A DNA stretch of 64,000 nt, taken from Achromobacter anxifer (GTDB lineage: Bacteria > Pseudomonadota > Gammaproteobacteria > Burkholderiales > Burkholderiaceae_B). Of the stretch, positions 32,556-42,447 are shown in pieces (position 1 is the first letter of the stretch; each line of letters starts with the position of its first letter). The notes below the pieces were generated by a model. The model worked only from the letters and a program-made list of their open reading frames with translations. It made no database searches and was not told the origin of the DNA. The stretch covers positions 1 through 64,000 of the forward strand of contig NZ_CAHLAR010000010.1 in assembly GCF_903652925.1 (NCBI RefSeq), read 5' to 3'. Made by a program: the position numbers and the translations under genes.

Positions 32556-33190
32556 TTGGTGTAGTCCGGTTGCAGGGCAGGCGCGGCCTGCTGGAAGGCG
32601 GGCTGCGCGTTGCAGTGTTCGTAGATGCGCAGGGCGCGCGGATAGGCGGACAGGTCGCAGCCCATGCGCTGGGCGTTCGCCACCTGCGGCACCAGGCAGC
32701 AATCGGCCAGCGTGGGCGCGTCGCCGAAGCAATAGGCGCCGTGGCCGTGGCGCGCCAGCAGCGCTTCCACGGCCGTCATGCCCTCGCGGATCCAGTGGTG
32801 GTACCAGGCGTTCTTCTGTTCTTCGCTGGCGCCCAGCACGTCCTGCAGGTAGCGCAGGATGCGCATGTTGTTGACGGGATGGATGTCGCAGGAGATGGCG
32901 TCGGACAGCTCCAGCACGCGGGCGCGCTCCAGCGTGCCGGCGGGGATCAGGCGCGGCTCGGGATAGGTGGCGTCCAGGTAGTCGACGATGGCCAGCGATT
33001 GCGATAGTTGGATATCGCCGTCGATCAGCAGGGGTACGCCCGCCGAGGGATTCTTGGCCACGTAGTCCGCGGCGCGCTGTTCCTGCTTGCGCAGGTTGAC
33101 GGGCAGGTACTCGTAGGACAGGCCCTTGAGCGCCAGCGCGATGCGCACGCGGTAGGAGGTGGAGCTGTTGAAGAAGCTGTGCAGTTGCAT
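32552..33190 (-). CDS. nagL: Maleylpyruvate isomerase (zeta-class glutathione transferase family)
   Basis: A 212-residue GST-fold enzyme. The zeta-class motif is SSTSYRVRIALALKG at residues 9-23, then NPSAGVPLLIDGD, QSLAIVDYL and a C-terminal helical domain. In the gentisate pathway this glutathione-dependent enzyme isomerises maleylpyruvate to fumarylpyruvate. A maleylacetoacetate isomerase role is the alternative by sequence, but the flanking gentisate dioxygenase and fumarylpyruvate hydrolase favour maleylpyruvate. No strong ribosome site is visible. The stop overlaps the AroQ-like gene. Confidence 0.88.
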   Translation of the reverse strand: MQLHSFFNSSTSYRVRIALALKGLSYEYLPVNLRKQEQRAADYVAKNPSAGVPLLIDGDIQLSQSLAIVDYLDATYPEPRLIPAGTLERARVLELSDAISCDIHPVNNMRILRYLQDVLGASEEQKNAWYHHWIREGMTAVEALLARHGHGAYCFGDAPTLADCCLVPQVANAQRMGCDLSAYPRALRIYEHCNAQPAFQQAAPALQPDYTK

Positions 33191-33240
33191 AGGTTGTTAC
33201 GGTCGGGACCGGTTGCGGTGGACGGAACTCTCGGACGGCG

Positions 33241-34206
33241 TCATTCGGCCGTGATGCCGGTGCGTGTGACGATGTCGTCCCAGCGCTTGGCATCCTTGGC
33301 GATCAACGCGCCGAATTCGGCGGGGGTGGAGGTTGCGGGAACCATGCCTTGCGCATCGAAGGCGGAGGCCGTGGCCGGCGTTTTCAGGATGGAGTTGATC
33401 TGCTGGTTCATGCGGTCCACGATGGCGGCGGGCGTGCCCTTCGGCGCCAGCACGCCGTACCACATGTCCACGTCCGCGCCTTGCAGGCCGGCTTCGGTCA
33501 GCGTGGGCGTGTCGGGCAGCTGCGGCAGGCGCTTGGGGCTGCCGGTGGCGATCACCTTCAGCTTGCCGGCCTTGACCTGCGGCAGCGCCACGTGCACGGG
33601 CAGGAACATGTAATCCAGGCGTCCGCCCAGCATGTCGGTGACGGCGCCGGACGTGCCCTTGTAAGGCACGTGCAGCATCGAGGTGCCGGTGCGGTCCAGG
33701 AACAAGGCCATGGAAAGATGGTGGGGCGTGCCCACGCCGGGGGTGCCGTAGCTGAGCTTGCCGGGCGCGGCACTGGCCGCGCGCACCACGTCCTGCACGG
33801 TGTTGGCGGGGTTGGAGGGGTGCGTGACCAGGAGCAGCGAACCCCAGGAAGTGAGGCCGACCGGAGCGAAATCCTGTTGCGGATCGAAACGCAGCTTGCC
33901 CTTGTACAGGCTGCTGTTCATGACGAAGGTGTTGACCGTCACCAGGAAGGTGTAGCCGTCGGGCGCGGCGCGCGCGACCTTTTCGCTGCCGATGTTGCCG
34001 CTGGCGCCCGCCAGGTTCTCCACGACCACGGGCTGGCCCAGCGTCTGCGGCAACGAGGCCGCCAGCTGCCGCGCGATCAGGTCGATGCCGGTGCCCGGCG
34101 TGAAGGGCACCACCAGCGTGACGGGGCGCTCGGGCCAGGCCGCGTGGCTGACGGCGGCGGTGAGTGCCAGGGCCGCGGTCGCCAGGACGCGTACGAACTT
34201 GAACAT
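33241..34206 (-). CDS. Bug family (TctC-type) tripartite tricarboxylate receptor protein
   Basis: A 321-residue periplasmic binding protein: signal peptide of about 22 residues ending SHAA, then WPERPVTLVVPFTPGTGIDL and VVENLAGASGNIG. It is the second Bug gene in the gentisate cluster and differs clearly from the other, so they are unlikely to be a recent duplication. A GGAG site precedes the ATG. It lies between the PhzS-like monooxygenase and the maleylpyruvate isomerase. Ligand unknown. Confidence 0.92.
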   Translation of the reverse strand: MFKFVRVLATAALALTAAVSHAAWPERPVTLVVPFTPGTGIDLIARQLAASLPQTLGQPVVVENLAGASGNIGSEKVARAAPDGYTFLVTVNTFVMNSSLYKGKLRFDPQQDFAPVGLTSWGSLLLVTHPSNPANTVQDVVRAASAAPGKLSYGTPGVGTPHHLSMALFLDRTGTSMLHVPYKGTSGAVTDMLGGRLDYMFLPVHVALPQVKAGKLKVIATGSPKRLPQLPDTPTLTEAGLQGADVDMWYGVLAPKGTPAAIVDRMNQQINSILKTPATASAFDAQGMVPATSTPAEFGALIAKDAKRWDDIVTRTGITAE

Positions 34207-34259
34207 GGTTTGTCTCCAGTCGGGTCGCCGGTCATGCGCCGGCTTGGTGGTTATGACGG

Positions 34260-34276
34260 CGCGGCCTGGGGCCGCG
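34260..34276 (-). promoter_or_regulatory. Intercistronic stem-loop between monooxygenase and Bug genes
   Basis: A 7-bp perfect stem, CGCGGCC/GGCCGCG, with a TGG/CCA loop lies 19 bases after the PhzS-like monooxygenase stop. A second weaker pair, GCCGG/CCGGC, lies near 34226-34242. There is no T-run. Confidence 0.45.
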
Positions 34277-34295
34277 TCCGTGTGCGGCTTGCGGA

Positions 34296-35561
34296 TTACA
34301 CGAAGGACGCCCGCTCCTTCAGCGCGGCGGGGTCGAAGCCCGCCACCTGCTTGTAGCGGCGCGATATTCCTTCCAGTTCCTCGCGGCTGATCACGTCTTC
34401 GATCCGCGCATAGGGCTTGTCGGCGGAGCGTTCATGCACCTCGCGCAGGATGGCGTCGGGCGGATTGCTGCGGTTGGTCAGCACCACGCGCGTGGTGGCT
34501 TCGACCCGCACGCGGTCATACTGCTGCAGCGCTTCGGGGGTGAGGCCCAGGCGCTTGAGCTGGCCGGTCAGGTAGCGGGCGTCGATCACGGCCTGGCCCG
34601 CGCCGTTGGAGCCGCGCGGCACCATCGGGTGGGCGGCGTCGCCCAGCAGGGTCAAGCGGCCTTGCGTCCAGGTCGGCAGCGGATCCTGGTCCACCATCGG
34701 ATACTCCAGGATCGAATCCGCGTCCTGGATCAGGCGCGCGACGTCCAGCCAGTCGAAATGCCAGTCGGCGAATGCCGGGAAGAAGTCCTCCAGCCGCCCG
34801 CTGCGGTTCCAGTCGCGCACCGCGGGTTCGGCGGCGTCGATCTCGGCCACCCAGTTCACCAGCTGGTTGCCGTTCGCGTCGATGTTGTCGCGGATGGGGT
34901 AGATGACCATCTTGCCGGTGGACAGCCAGCCCGCGCGTACCATGCTGGCGCCGGACAGGAATGGCTTGCAGCGGGTGGTGCCGCGCCACATGTTCACGCC
35001 CGAGTAGCGCGGCGCGCCTTCCTGCGGATAGAGCTGCTTGCGCAACACGGAATGGATGCCGTCGCAGCCCACCGCGATACGGCCGCGCACGGGGGGCAAG
35101 GCATTGCCGTCGTTGTCCTGGAAACTGGCGGTGACGCTGCCAGCATCCTGCGTCACGCCGGTGCAGCGGGCGTTGACCACCACGCTGTCCTCGCCCAGGC
35201 GTTGCTTCACGGCCGCCAGCAGCGCCATTTGCAGGTCGCCGCGGTGGATGGAGTATTGAGGCCAGTCATAGCCGGCATCGATGCCCGCGGGCTCGCCGTA
35301 GATGAACTGGCCGTGGCGCGTATAGAACACCGATTCGCGGGTGCGCACGGCGATGGCGTCCAGCGCGGGCAGCAGCCCCAGCTCGTCCAGTTCGCGGGTG
35401 GCATGAGGCAGCAGGTTGATGCCCACGCCCAGCGGCCGGATTTCGCGCACGGCTTCGTAGACGCGGCAAGCGATGCCCGCCTGATGCAGGCTCAGCGCCA
35501 GCACCAGGCCGCCCACTCCCGCGCCGACGATGATCACATCGGTGTCTTTCTGCATGGTCAC
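34296..35561 (-). CDS. PhzS-like FAD-dependent monooxygenase
   Basis: A 421-residue class A flavoprotein monooxygenase: VIIVGAGVGGLVLALSL near residue 9, VREIRPLGVGINLLPHATREL, the DG motif VGCDGIHSVLR and the GD motif LLGDAAHPMVPRGSNGAGQAVID. The VREIRPLGVGINLLPHA segment places it with 5-methylphenazine-1-carboxylate 1-monooxygenase (PhzS)-like oxidoreductases, not with the 3-hydroxybenzoate hydroxylase. It is probably a second ring hydroxylase or decarboxylating hydroxylase for a related aromatic acid. The start is GTG 35561, overlapping the nagK stop as GTGA; ATG 35555 is the alternative. Confidence 0.85.
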   Translation of the reverse strand: MTMQKDTDVIIVGAGVGGLVLALSLHQAGIACRVYEAVREIRPLGVGINLLPHATRELDELGLLPALDAIAVRTRESVFYTRHGQFIYGEPAGIDAGYDWPQYSIHRGDLQMALLAAVKQRLGEDSVVVNARCTGVTQDAGSVTASFQDNDGNALPPVRGRIAVGCDGIHSVLRKQLYPQEGAPRYSGVNMWRGTTRCKPFLSGASMVRAGWLSTGKMVIYPIRDNIDANGNQLVNWVAEIDAAEPAVRDWNRSGRLEDFFPAFADWHFDWLDVARLIQDADSILEYPMVDQDPLPTWTQGRLTLLGDAAHPMVPRGSNGAGQAVIDARYLTGQLKRLGLTPEALQQYDRVRVEATTRVVLTNRSNPPDAILREVHERSADKPYARIEDVISREELEGISRRYKQVAGFDPAALKERASFV

Positions 35562-36256
35562 ACCATCTGCACGCTGAGCGTGCCCAGGCCGTCCACGCCG
35601 CCCAGCATCTTGTCGCCGCGCACCACCGGGCCCACGCCTTCGGGGGTGCCGGTGTAGATCAGGTCGCCGGCTTCCAGGCGGAAGTACTTGGACAGGTAGG
35701 CGATGGTTTCGGCGACGGACCAGATCAGCTTGCCGATGTCGCTTCTTTGCTTGTCGGCGCCGTTGACCTGCAGCCAGATGGCGGCCTGGTCGATGTTCTT
35801 GACGGCGCTGGCGGGGTACAGCGGGCCGATGGGGGCGCTCTGGTCGAAGGCCTTGCCCAGTTCCCAGGGCCGGCCGGCTTCGCGCATCTTCATCTGCAGG
35901 TCGCGGCGGGTCATGTCCAGGCCCACGGCATAGCCCCAGACGTGCTGCAGGGCCTCGTCGACGGAGATGTTGGCGCCGCCCTTGCCAATGGCCGCCACCA
36001 GTTCGATCTCGTAGTGCAGATTGGCGGTCTCAGAAGGATAGGGCAGCGACAGGGTGCTGCCTTCAGCCACCGGCACCACGGCGTCGGCCGGCTTGCAGAA
36101 GAAGAAGGGCGGTTCGCGGTCGGGGTCGAAGCCCATTTCTCGGGCGTGGGCGGCGTAGTTGCGGCCGACGCAATAGACGCGGCGCACGGGAAAGCTGTCC
36201 TGGCTGCCAGCGACGGGCACGGCAACGGGAGCGGCGGGATCAACGACGTAAGACAT
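35558..36256 (-). CDS. nagK: Fumarylpyruvate hydrolase (FAH family)
   Basis: A 232-residue fumarylacetoacetate hydrolase-fold enzyme: VYCVGRNYAAHAREMG near residue 27, the metal-binding HYEIELV, GYAVGLDMTRRDLQ and the C-terminal DLIYTGTPEGVGPV. It would cleave fumarylpyruvate to fumarate and pyruvate, the last step of the gentisate route. It follows the dioxygenase gene after a 75-bp gap with a palindromic hairpin, and has an AAGGTG ribosome site. Length and motifs match NagK-type hydrolases. Confidence 0.9.
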   Translation of the reverse strand: MSYVVDPAAPVAVPVAGSQDSFPVRRVYCVGRNYAAHAREMGFDPDREPPFFFCKPADAVVPVAEGSTLSLPYPSETANLHYEIELVAAIGKGGANISVDEALQHVWGYAVGLDMTRRDLQMKMREAGRPWELGKAFDQSAPIGPLYPASAVKNIDQAAIWLQVNGADKQRSDIGKLIWSVAETIAYLSKYFRLEAGDLIYTGTPEGVGPVVRGDKMLGGVDGLGTLSVQMV

Positions 36257-36280
36257 GGGGTCACCTTTTGGGTATGCGGC

Positions 36281-36304
36281 GCCGGGGCCTGCGCAGGCCC
36301 CGGC
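36281..36304 (-). promoter_or_regulatory. Perfect 24-bp palindrome between nagI and nagK
   Basis: The arms GCCGGGGCCTGC and GCAGGCCCCGGC abut, giving in RNA a 10-bp GC stem with a GCGC loop. It lies 27 bases after the dioxygenase stop. No T-run follows. It could protect the upstream dioxygenase mRNA or cause partial termination. Confidence 0.65.
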
Positions 36305-36331
36305 TGAAAGGGAAGAAGAGGGGCGCGGCCT

Positions 36332-37384
36332 TCAGCCGACGCGGGCTTCGCGCCACACGCCCAGCGCGTCCTGCACGGGGCGGTCGGAATAGCTGAACAG
36401 CGTCGCGTCGTCCAGCGCCGCCAGTTGCACCGGCTGCCAGGACGGGGCCACGAACACGTCGCGCGGGCCGAAGTGGAACTCCTGGTCGCCGATGCGGGCG
36501 GTGCCGCGGCCTTCGACCACGCTGTAGACGGTGGAGTCGGTGCTGCGGTAGGTCTTGCCCTGGAAGCCGGCGGGCAGGAACTGCATGAACGTCGCCATGG
36601 TCGGCATGGGGTAGCCGCCGGTGGCCGGGTTCAGGTAGCGCAGCTTCACGCCGTCCCAGGGATCCAGTTCGCCATGGCGGTAGAGCTGGTCCAGCGCCTC
36701 GCGGCTGCGTTCGTACGGATAGTTGAAGATGGGCGAGGTGCCGCTGCTGGATTGGTGGCGGACTGGCGCCATGTTGTGGCCGTAGCGCGCCATGCTGTCG
36801 CCTTCGGGCCGGGTCACGGGTTGGGTGGCCGAGGGGTAGTTTTCGGCAAAGCCCGCGTCCAGGAAGCGCAGCAACGGGATGTCCAGGCCATCCAGCCAGA
36901 CCACCGGTTCGCCGCCTTCGGCGGTTTCGGCATTGCCGTGGTCATGCCAGGTCCAGGACGGCGTGATGATGAAATCGCCGGGGCGCATGGTGGTGCGCTC
37001 GCCGTTGACGGCGGTGTAGGCGCCGCGGCCTTCGACGATGAAGCGCAGCGCCGATTGCGTGTGGCGGTGGCTGGGCGCGATCTCGCCGGGCAGGATCAGC
37101 TGCAGGCCCGCGTACAGGCTCTGGGTGATGCTGGCCTGGCCGGGCAGGCCGGGATTTTCCAGGAAGAGCACGCGCCGCACGGCTTCCTCGGCCGTGATGA
37201 GCGAGCCGGACGCCATGACGTCGTCGCGCACGTCCTCGTATTTCCAGATGGCGGGCACGCAGCGCGGCGCGGGTTCGCGCGGCACCAGGTTGTGCAGCGA
37301 CTCCCACAGGGGCGCCATGTGTTTCCTGGCGATGCGTGCGTAATAGGCGGCGCGGTCCGCGCCTGGGGTGTGACCGTCGGGCAT
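36332..37384 (-). CDS. nagI: Gentisate 1,2-dioxygenase
   Basis: A 350-residue bicupin ring-cleavage dioxygenase. The N-terminal cupin has the iron ligands in [16 protein letters not shown] near residue 104, then [16 protein letters not shown]. The second, degenerate cupin follows ([19 protein letters not shown]). It cleaves gentisate to maleylpyruvate with Fe(II) and oxygen. GGAG precedes the ATG. It is the first gene of the cluster and is read from a promoter with a LysR-type box between it and the divergent regulator. Confidence 0.93.
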   Translation of the reverse strand: MPDGHTPGADRAAYYARIARKHMAPLWESLHNLVPREPAPRCVPAIWKYEDVRDDVMASGSLITAEEAVRRVLFLENPGLPGQASITQSLYAGLQLILPGEIAPSHRHTQSALRFIVEGRGAYTAVNGERTTMRPGDFIITPSWTWHDHGNAETAEGGEPVVWLDGLDIPLLRFLDAGFAENYPSATQPVTRPEGDSMARYGHNMAPVRHQSSSGTSPIFNYPYERSREALDQLYRHGELDPWDGVKLRYLNPATGGYPMPTMATFMQFLPAGFQGKTYRSTDSTVYSVVEGRGTARIGDQEFHFGPRDVFVAPSWQPVQLAALDDATLFSYSDRPVQDALGVWREARVG

Positions 37385-37463
37385 GCTTGTCTCCGGAATG
37401 TCCGGCTGGCGCCGGCTTCGCGTGGCCGCCGCGTGGTTCGCGGCTGGTCCTGATATGGAGACG

Positions 37464-37492
37464 ATTATGCGTAAGGAGCTATGTGTTTTGAA
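37464..37492 (-). promoter_or_regulatory. Predicted sigma-70 promoter of the gentisate operon
   Basis: Read on the minus strand: TTCAAA (37492-37487), a 17-bp spacer and CATAAT (37469-37464). The start site would be near 37457, leaving a leader of about 70 bases before nagI. The LysR-type box at 37502-37524 would be centred near position -56, where this family of activators usually binds. Confidence 0.55.
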
Positions 37493-37501
37493 ATGAAATT
37501 A

Positions 37502-37524
37502 TCTTATTATCCATACCAATAAGA
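37502..37524. promoter_or_regulatory. LysR-type regulator box
   Basis: TCTTATT and AATAAGA are a perfect 7-bp inverted repeat with a 9-nt spacer and contain the T-N11-A pattern. It lies between nagI and the divergent LysR gene, upstream of the predicted nagI -35 box. Confidence 0.6.
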
Positions 37525-37551
37525 ATATACATAGACGAGACGAGGGCCTGC

Positions 37552-38487
37552 ATGGACTGGACCCACCGGTTGCGCCTGCGCAATCTGAAAATGCTGCTCA
37601 GCCTGGCCCAGACCCGCAACATCAGCCATTCGGCGGCGATGCTCAATACGACGCAGCCGGGCTTGTCCAAGTGGCTGAAGGATCTGGAAGACGACATCGG
37701 GCTGCCGCTGTTCGAACGGCACGCGCGCGGCCTGCGGCCCACGCCGCATGGCGACGTGCTGATCGCGCACGCGCAGCGGGTGGAGGCGCAGCTGGACCGC
37801 GCTAGCGCCGACATGGCGGCGCTGCGCGAGGGCGGCGGCGGCAGGGTGGTGATCGGCGCGTCGGGCGCGTCGGCCTCGGATACGGTGCCGCTGGCGGTGA
37901 TGAAGCTGCTGGAGCGCATGCCGCAGGCGCGGGTGAAACTGGTCGAGGGCACGACCGACCTGCTGCTGGCGCAACTGGCGCAGGGCGATCTGGACATCGT
38001 GGTGGGACGTTCGGCGCCGGAGCATCACGACCCGGCGATCCGCTTCGAGGCGCTGTACCTGGAACCCATCCACCTGGTGGCGCGGCCGCGCCATCCGCTG
38101 TTCGCGATCGAGCAGCCGTCCTGGCAGGACCTGCTGTCCTACCGTTGGATCCTGTGGCCCAAGGGCACGCCTATCCGCAATGCGGTGGACGCGGCGCTGG
38201 CCTCGGCCGGGCAGGCGCCGCCGTCCGACCACGTGGAGTCCAACTCGGTGACCATCAACCTCACGCTGATCAACAACAGCGACATGATCGGGGTGGCCTC
38301 GCACCGCGCGGCGCTGCGGTTTTCGCAGATGCGGGCGATGCGGATCATTCCCGTGCGCCTGTCGGGCTTTGGCTCGGTGGCCATGTACTGGCGCGAGGAC
38401 GCCTTCAGGCCGATCGCGGTGCAGGAGGCGATGGCGGCGTTGCGCAGCACGGTGGCGGAACACGCTTCGGGCGTGGCGAGGACCTGA
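37552..38487 (+). CDS. LysR family regulator of the gentisate cluster
   Basis: A 311-residue LysR regulator. The winged helix at residues 8-67 includes FSL-type sequence LKMLLSLAQTRNISHSAAMLNTTQPGLSKWLKDLE. The effector domain begins near residue 95 (GRVVIGASGASASDTVPLAVM). It is divergent from nagI over a 167-bp interval with a LysR-type box, so it most likely activates the cluster in response to 3-hydroxybenzoate, gentisate or the upstream substrate. Its stop overlaps the start of the next membrane-protein gene by one base. Confidence 0.9.
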   Translation: MDWTHRLRLRNLKMLLSLAQTRNISHSAAMLNTTQPGLSKWLKDLEDDIGLPLFERHARGLRPTPHGDVLIAHAQRVEAQLDRASADMAALREGGGGRVVIGASGASASDTVPLAVMKLLERMPQARVKLVEGTTDLLLAQLAQGDLDIVVGRSAPEHHDPAIRFEALYLEPIHLVARPRHPLFAIEQPSWQDLLSYRWILWPKGTPIRNAVDAALASAGQAPPSDHVESNSVTINLTLINNSDMIGVASHRAALRFSQMRAMRIIPVRLSGFGSVAMYWREDAFRPIAVQEAMAALRSTVAEHASGVART

Positions 38488-39044
38488 TGAGCGCGCCGCG
38501 GGCGGGGCTGAATGCGTTGATCGCGCAGTGCCGCAAGCTGGAGGCGGCGCTGCCGTTGCGGGACGAGCCTGCCGTGTCGGCGGCGATGCACCGCTTCGTG
38601 GCGGACATGGATGCGCGCCGCGCGCCGCCGGGGATGTGGTCGCCGCTGGTGCTGGCGGTGCTGGTGATGACGGGCGGGCTGGGCGTGGGGATAGGCGTGC
38701 TGAGCCTGCTGCTGCGCGGCGCGGGGCCGGCGCTGGCGGCGTTTGCGCTGGTGCTGGTTTGCGCGGCGACGGCCTTGGCGCTGGCCATCGGGGTGGTGGC
38801 GTTCATGGGCGGGCACGCGTTCGGGCTGGTGGTGCTCAAGCGCCTGGCCTGGGGCTTGATTGCCGTGGGCTTCCTGGGCGTGATCGCCTGGACTCAGGGG
38901 GATGTGCGGGCGGTGGGGCCCGTGGTGGCCTTGCTGGCCGGGCTGGGCGCCTGGCTGGTGCTCAACAGCAATGCGTTCTATGTGTTTGCGGGGTATCAGA
39001 TGGCCCGCAGGTACATGGAGCGGCGGGAGCGGGGCGGAGGCTGA
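38487..39044 (+). CDS. Hypothetical membrane protein coupled to the LysR gene
   Basis: A 185-residue protein with no recognised family. The N-terminal 50 residues are soluble. Four hydrophobic segments follow, near residues 52-75, 82-105, 112-130 and 138-155, and the C-terminus is basic (ARRYMERRERGGG). The ATG overlaps the LysR stop (TGATG), so translation is coupled. It may modulate the regulator or act in uptake, but this is speculation. The reading frame has normal GC3 bias and looks real. Confidence 0.65.
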   Translation: MSAPRAGLNALIAQCRKLEAALPLRDEPAVSAAMHRFVADMDARRAPPGMWSPLVLAVLVMTGGLGVGIGVLSLLLRGAGPALAAFALVLVCAATALALAIGVVAFMGGHAFGLVVLKRLAWGLIAVGFLGVIAWTQGDVRAVGPVVALLAGLGAWLVLNSNAFYVFAGYQMARRYMERRERGGG

Positions 39045-39070
39045 GCGCTTGCGCGCGGATGCCGGTGTTC

Positions 39071-39096
39071 CAGGCGCCCTGCATGGCGGGCGCCTG
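39071..39096. terminator. Hairpin between convergent membrane-protein gene and glpK
   Basis: CAGGCGCCC-tgcatggc-GGGCGCCTG is a 9-bp perfect stem 26 bases after the stop of the upstream gene. No T-run follows in either direction. Just after it, the sequence GCCTGCTTCCAG occurs twice, with a weaker copy before. Confidence 0.45.
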
Positions 39097-39176
39097 CGTT
39101 GCCGCTGGCGCGCCTATTTCCAGGGTCTGCTTCTGGGCCTGCTTCCAGCACCCGCTTTCCGGAGCCTGCTTCCAGG

Positions 39177-40689
<1,513 letters not shown>

Positions 40690-40703
<14 letters not shown>

Positions 40704-42144
40704 TTTGTTTGGCGCCGTTCAGGTGTGCCCCGGCCAGAGGGTCGAGGCGTCTAAAGGAGAAGGTCGAGGCCATGCACAGCACGCCGACGACGATGAAGCC
40801 TGCAACCACGTCGCGGATCGCCAGCGTTTCCGCGCCGCGCAGGGACATGCTGATGTTCAGCGTGACCGCGGCCACGCCTACCCCCAGGCTGATGCCCAGC
40901 TGCTGCGCCATGGCGGCGAAACTGCTGGCGCGGCTCATCTTGGCCGGCGGGATGTCGGCATAGGTTAGCGTATTTACCCCGGTGAACTGCAGCGAACGGA
41001 AAAAGCCGCCGACCAGCAGGACGGCGATCATCAGCCACACCGGCGTGGCGGGCGTGAACGCGCCGCAGACGACGATGAATGCGCCGGCCAGCAGGGCGTT
41101 GATGGTCAGGACCCGGCGGAAACCGAAGTAGCGCACGATGGGAGTGGCCACGAACTTCATCAGCAGCGCGCCCGCGGCGCTGGCGAAGGTGATCAGGCCG
41201 GCCGCGAACGGCGTAAGTCCGAAGCCGACCTGCAGCAGCATGGCCAGCAGGAAGGGCGTGGCGCCCACGGCGAAGCGGCACAGGTTGCCGCCCAGCGTGG
41301 AGATGGCGAAGGTCGGGATCCGCATCAGCGACAGGTCGATGATGGGGTGTTCCGTGCGCTTGGCGTGCCAGCCATAGAGCAGGCCGCAGACCGTGCCGAT
41401 CGCGATCAACCCCAGCAGCATGGGCAGCGGCATGACGTCGCGGCCGATGGCCTCGAAACCGCTGACCAGGGTCGCCAGGCAGACCGAGCTGAGCAGGAAG
41501 CCCAGCCAGTCCAGGCGCGGGGCGGCCGCCTCGCGGATTTCCGCGACATAGCGCAGCACCAGGAATATGCCCAGGACGCCGATGGGGATATTGATCAGGA
41601 AGATCCAGTGCCAGGACATGTAGGTGACCATGAAGCCACCCAGCGGCGGTCCGATCACCGGGCCCAGCAGGGCCGGGATGGACAGAAAGGACATGGCCTT
41701 CAGCAGATCCTGCTTGGGCACGGTGCGCAGCAGGATGATCCGCCCCACGGGCACCATCATCGCGCCCGCCATCCCCTGCACGATGCGGGCCAGCACCAGC
41801 TGCGGCAGGTCCTGCGACAGCGCACAGGCCACGGAGCTGAGCGTGAACAGGCCGATCGCCGCCACGAACACCCGCCGCGCGCCGTAGCGGTCGGCGGCCC
41901 AGCCGCTGACGGGCACGAAAACCGCCACCGACAGCAGGTAGGACGTGATGGCCACGTTCAGCCGCACCGGGGTGGACCCCAGGGCGCGGGCCATCGCCGG
42001 CAAGGCGGTCGCCACCACGGTGGCGTCCAGCATCTGCATGAACAGCGCGCAGCCTACGATGAAGGGGATCATGCGCGCCGCGCGCGCTGCTTGCTCCGTT
42101 GAGAGCGGGGCGGGGTGGGCTGCTGCTGCGGATTCTGCGGACAT
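40690..42144 (-). CDS. MFS transporter, DHA2 (EmrB/QacA-like) family
   Basis: A 484-residue inner-membrane drug:proton antiporter-type protein with about 14 hydrophobic segments. It has [18 protein letters not shown] (motif D1), [13 protein letters not shown] (motif A) and [13 protein letters not shown] (motif B). It resembles MdtD/YegB-type exporters. A role as a multidrug or metabolite exporter is likely. The 14-bp overlap with glpK suggests co-transcription, but no functional link is obvious. The leader before its ATG is C-rich with no clear ribosome site. Confidence 0.88.
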
Positions 42145-42242
42145 GGCGGGAGGGGGCGATGGGTGCCGCGAGATTGTAACGCCGGGGGGTGGGCCGCCGT
42201 GAAGTAAACTCCCTACATCCGAAACCCATTGAAATTGGTGCC

Positions 42243-42431
42243 ATGGCGACCAACTACGAATCCGAGATCACCCTTTTCCTGAAAGACTACAAGCAATCGC
42301 ACCCTGGCACCGAAGAGCGCCAGCGCGAGGGCCGCGCCCGTCTTTGGGACAAACCGCAGGACTCGGAACTGCTGGAAGGCTTCCGCGCGGCTCGCGTGGC
42401 GCAAAAACCGTACGTCTACCAGGCCGACTGA
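42243..42431 (+). CDS. Conserved DUF3460 small protein
   Basis: A 62-residue soluble protein (MATNYESEITLFLKDYKQ to PYVYQAD), rich in charged residues, matching the short DUF3460 family of betaproteobacteria. Function unknown. It lies 16 bp before scpA in the same direction, as in related genomes, so it is probably the first gene of a DUF3460-scpA-panC transcript. Confidence 0.85.
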   Translation: MATNYESEITLFLKDYKQSHPGTEERQREGRARLWDKPQDSELLEGFRAARVAQKPYVYQAD

Positions 42432-42447
42432 GCCCATCGCGGCAACC

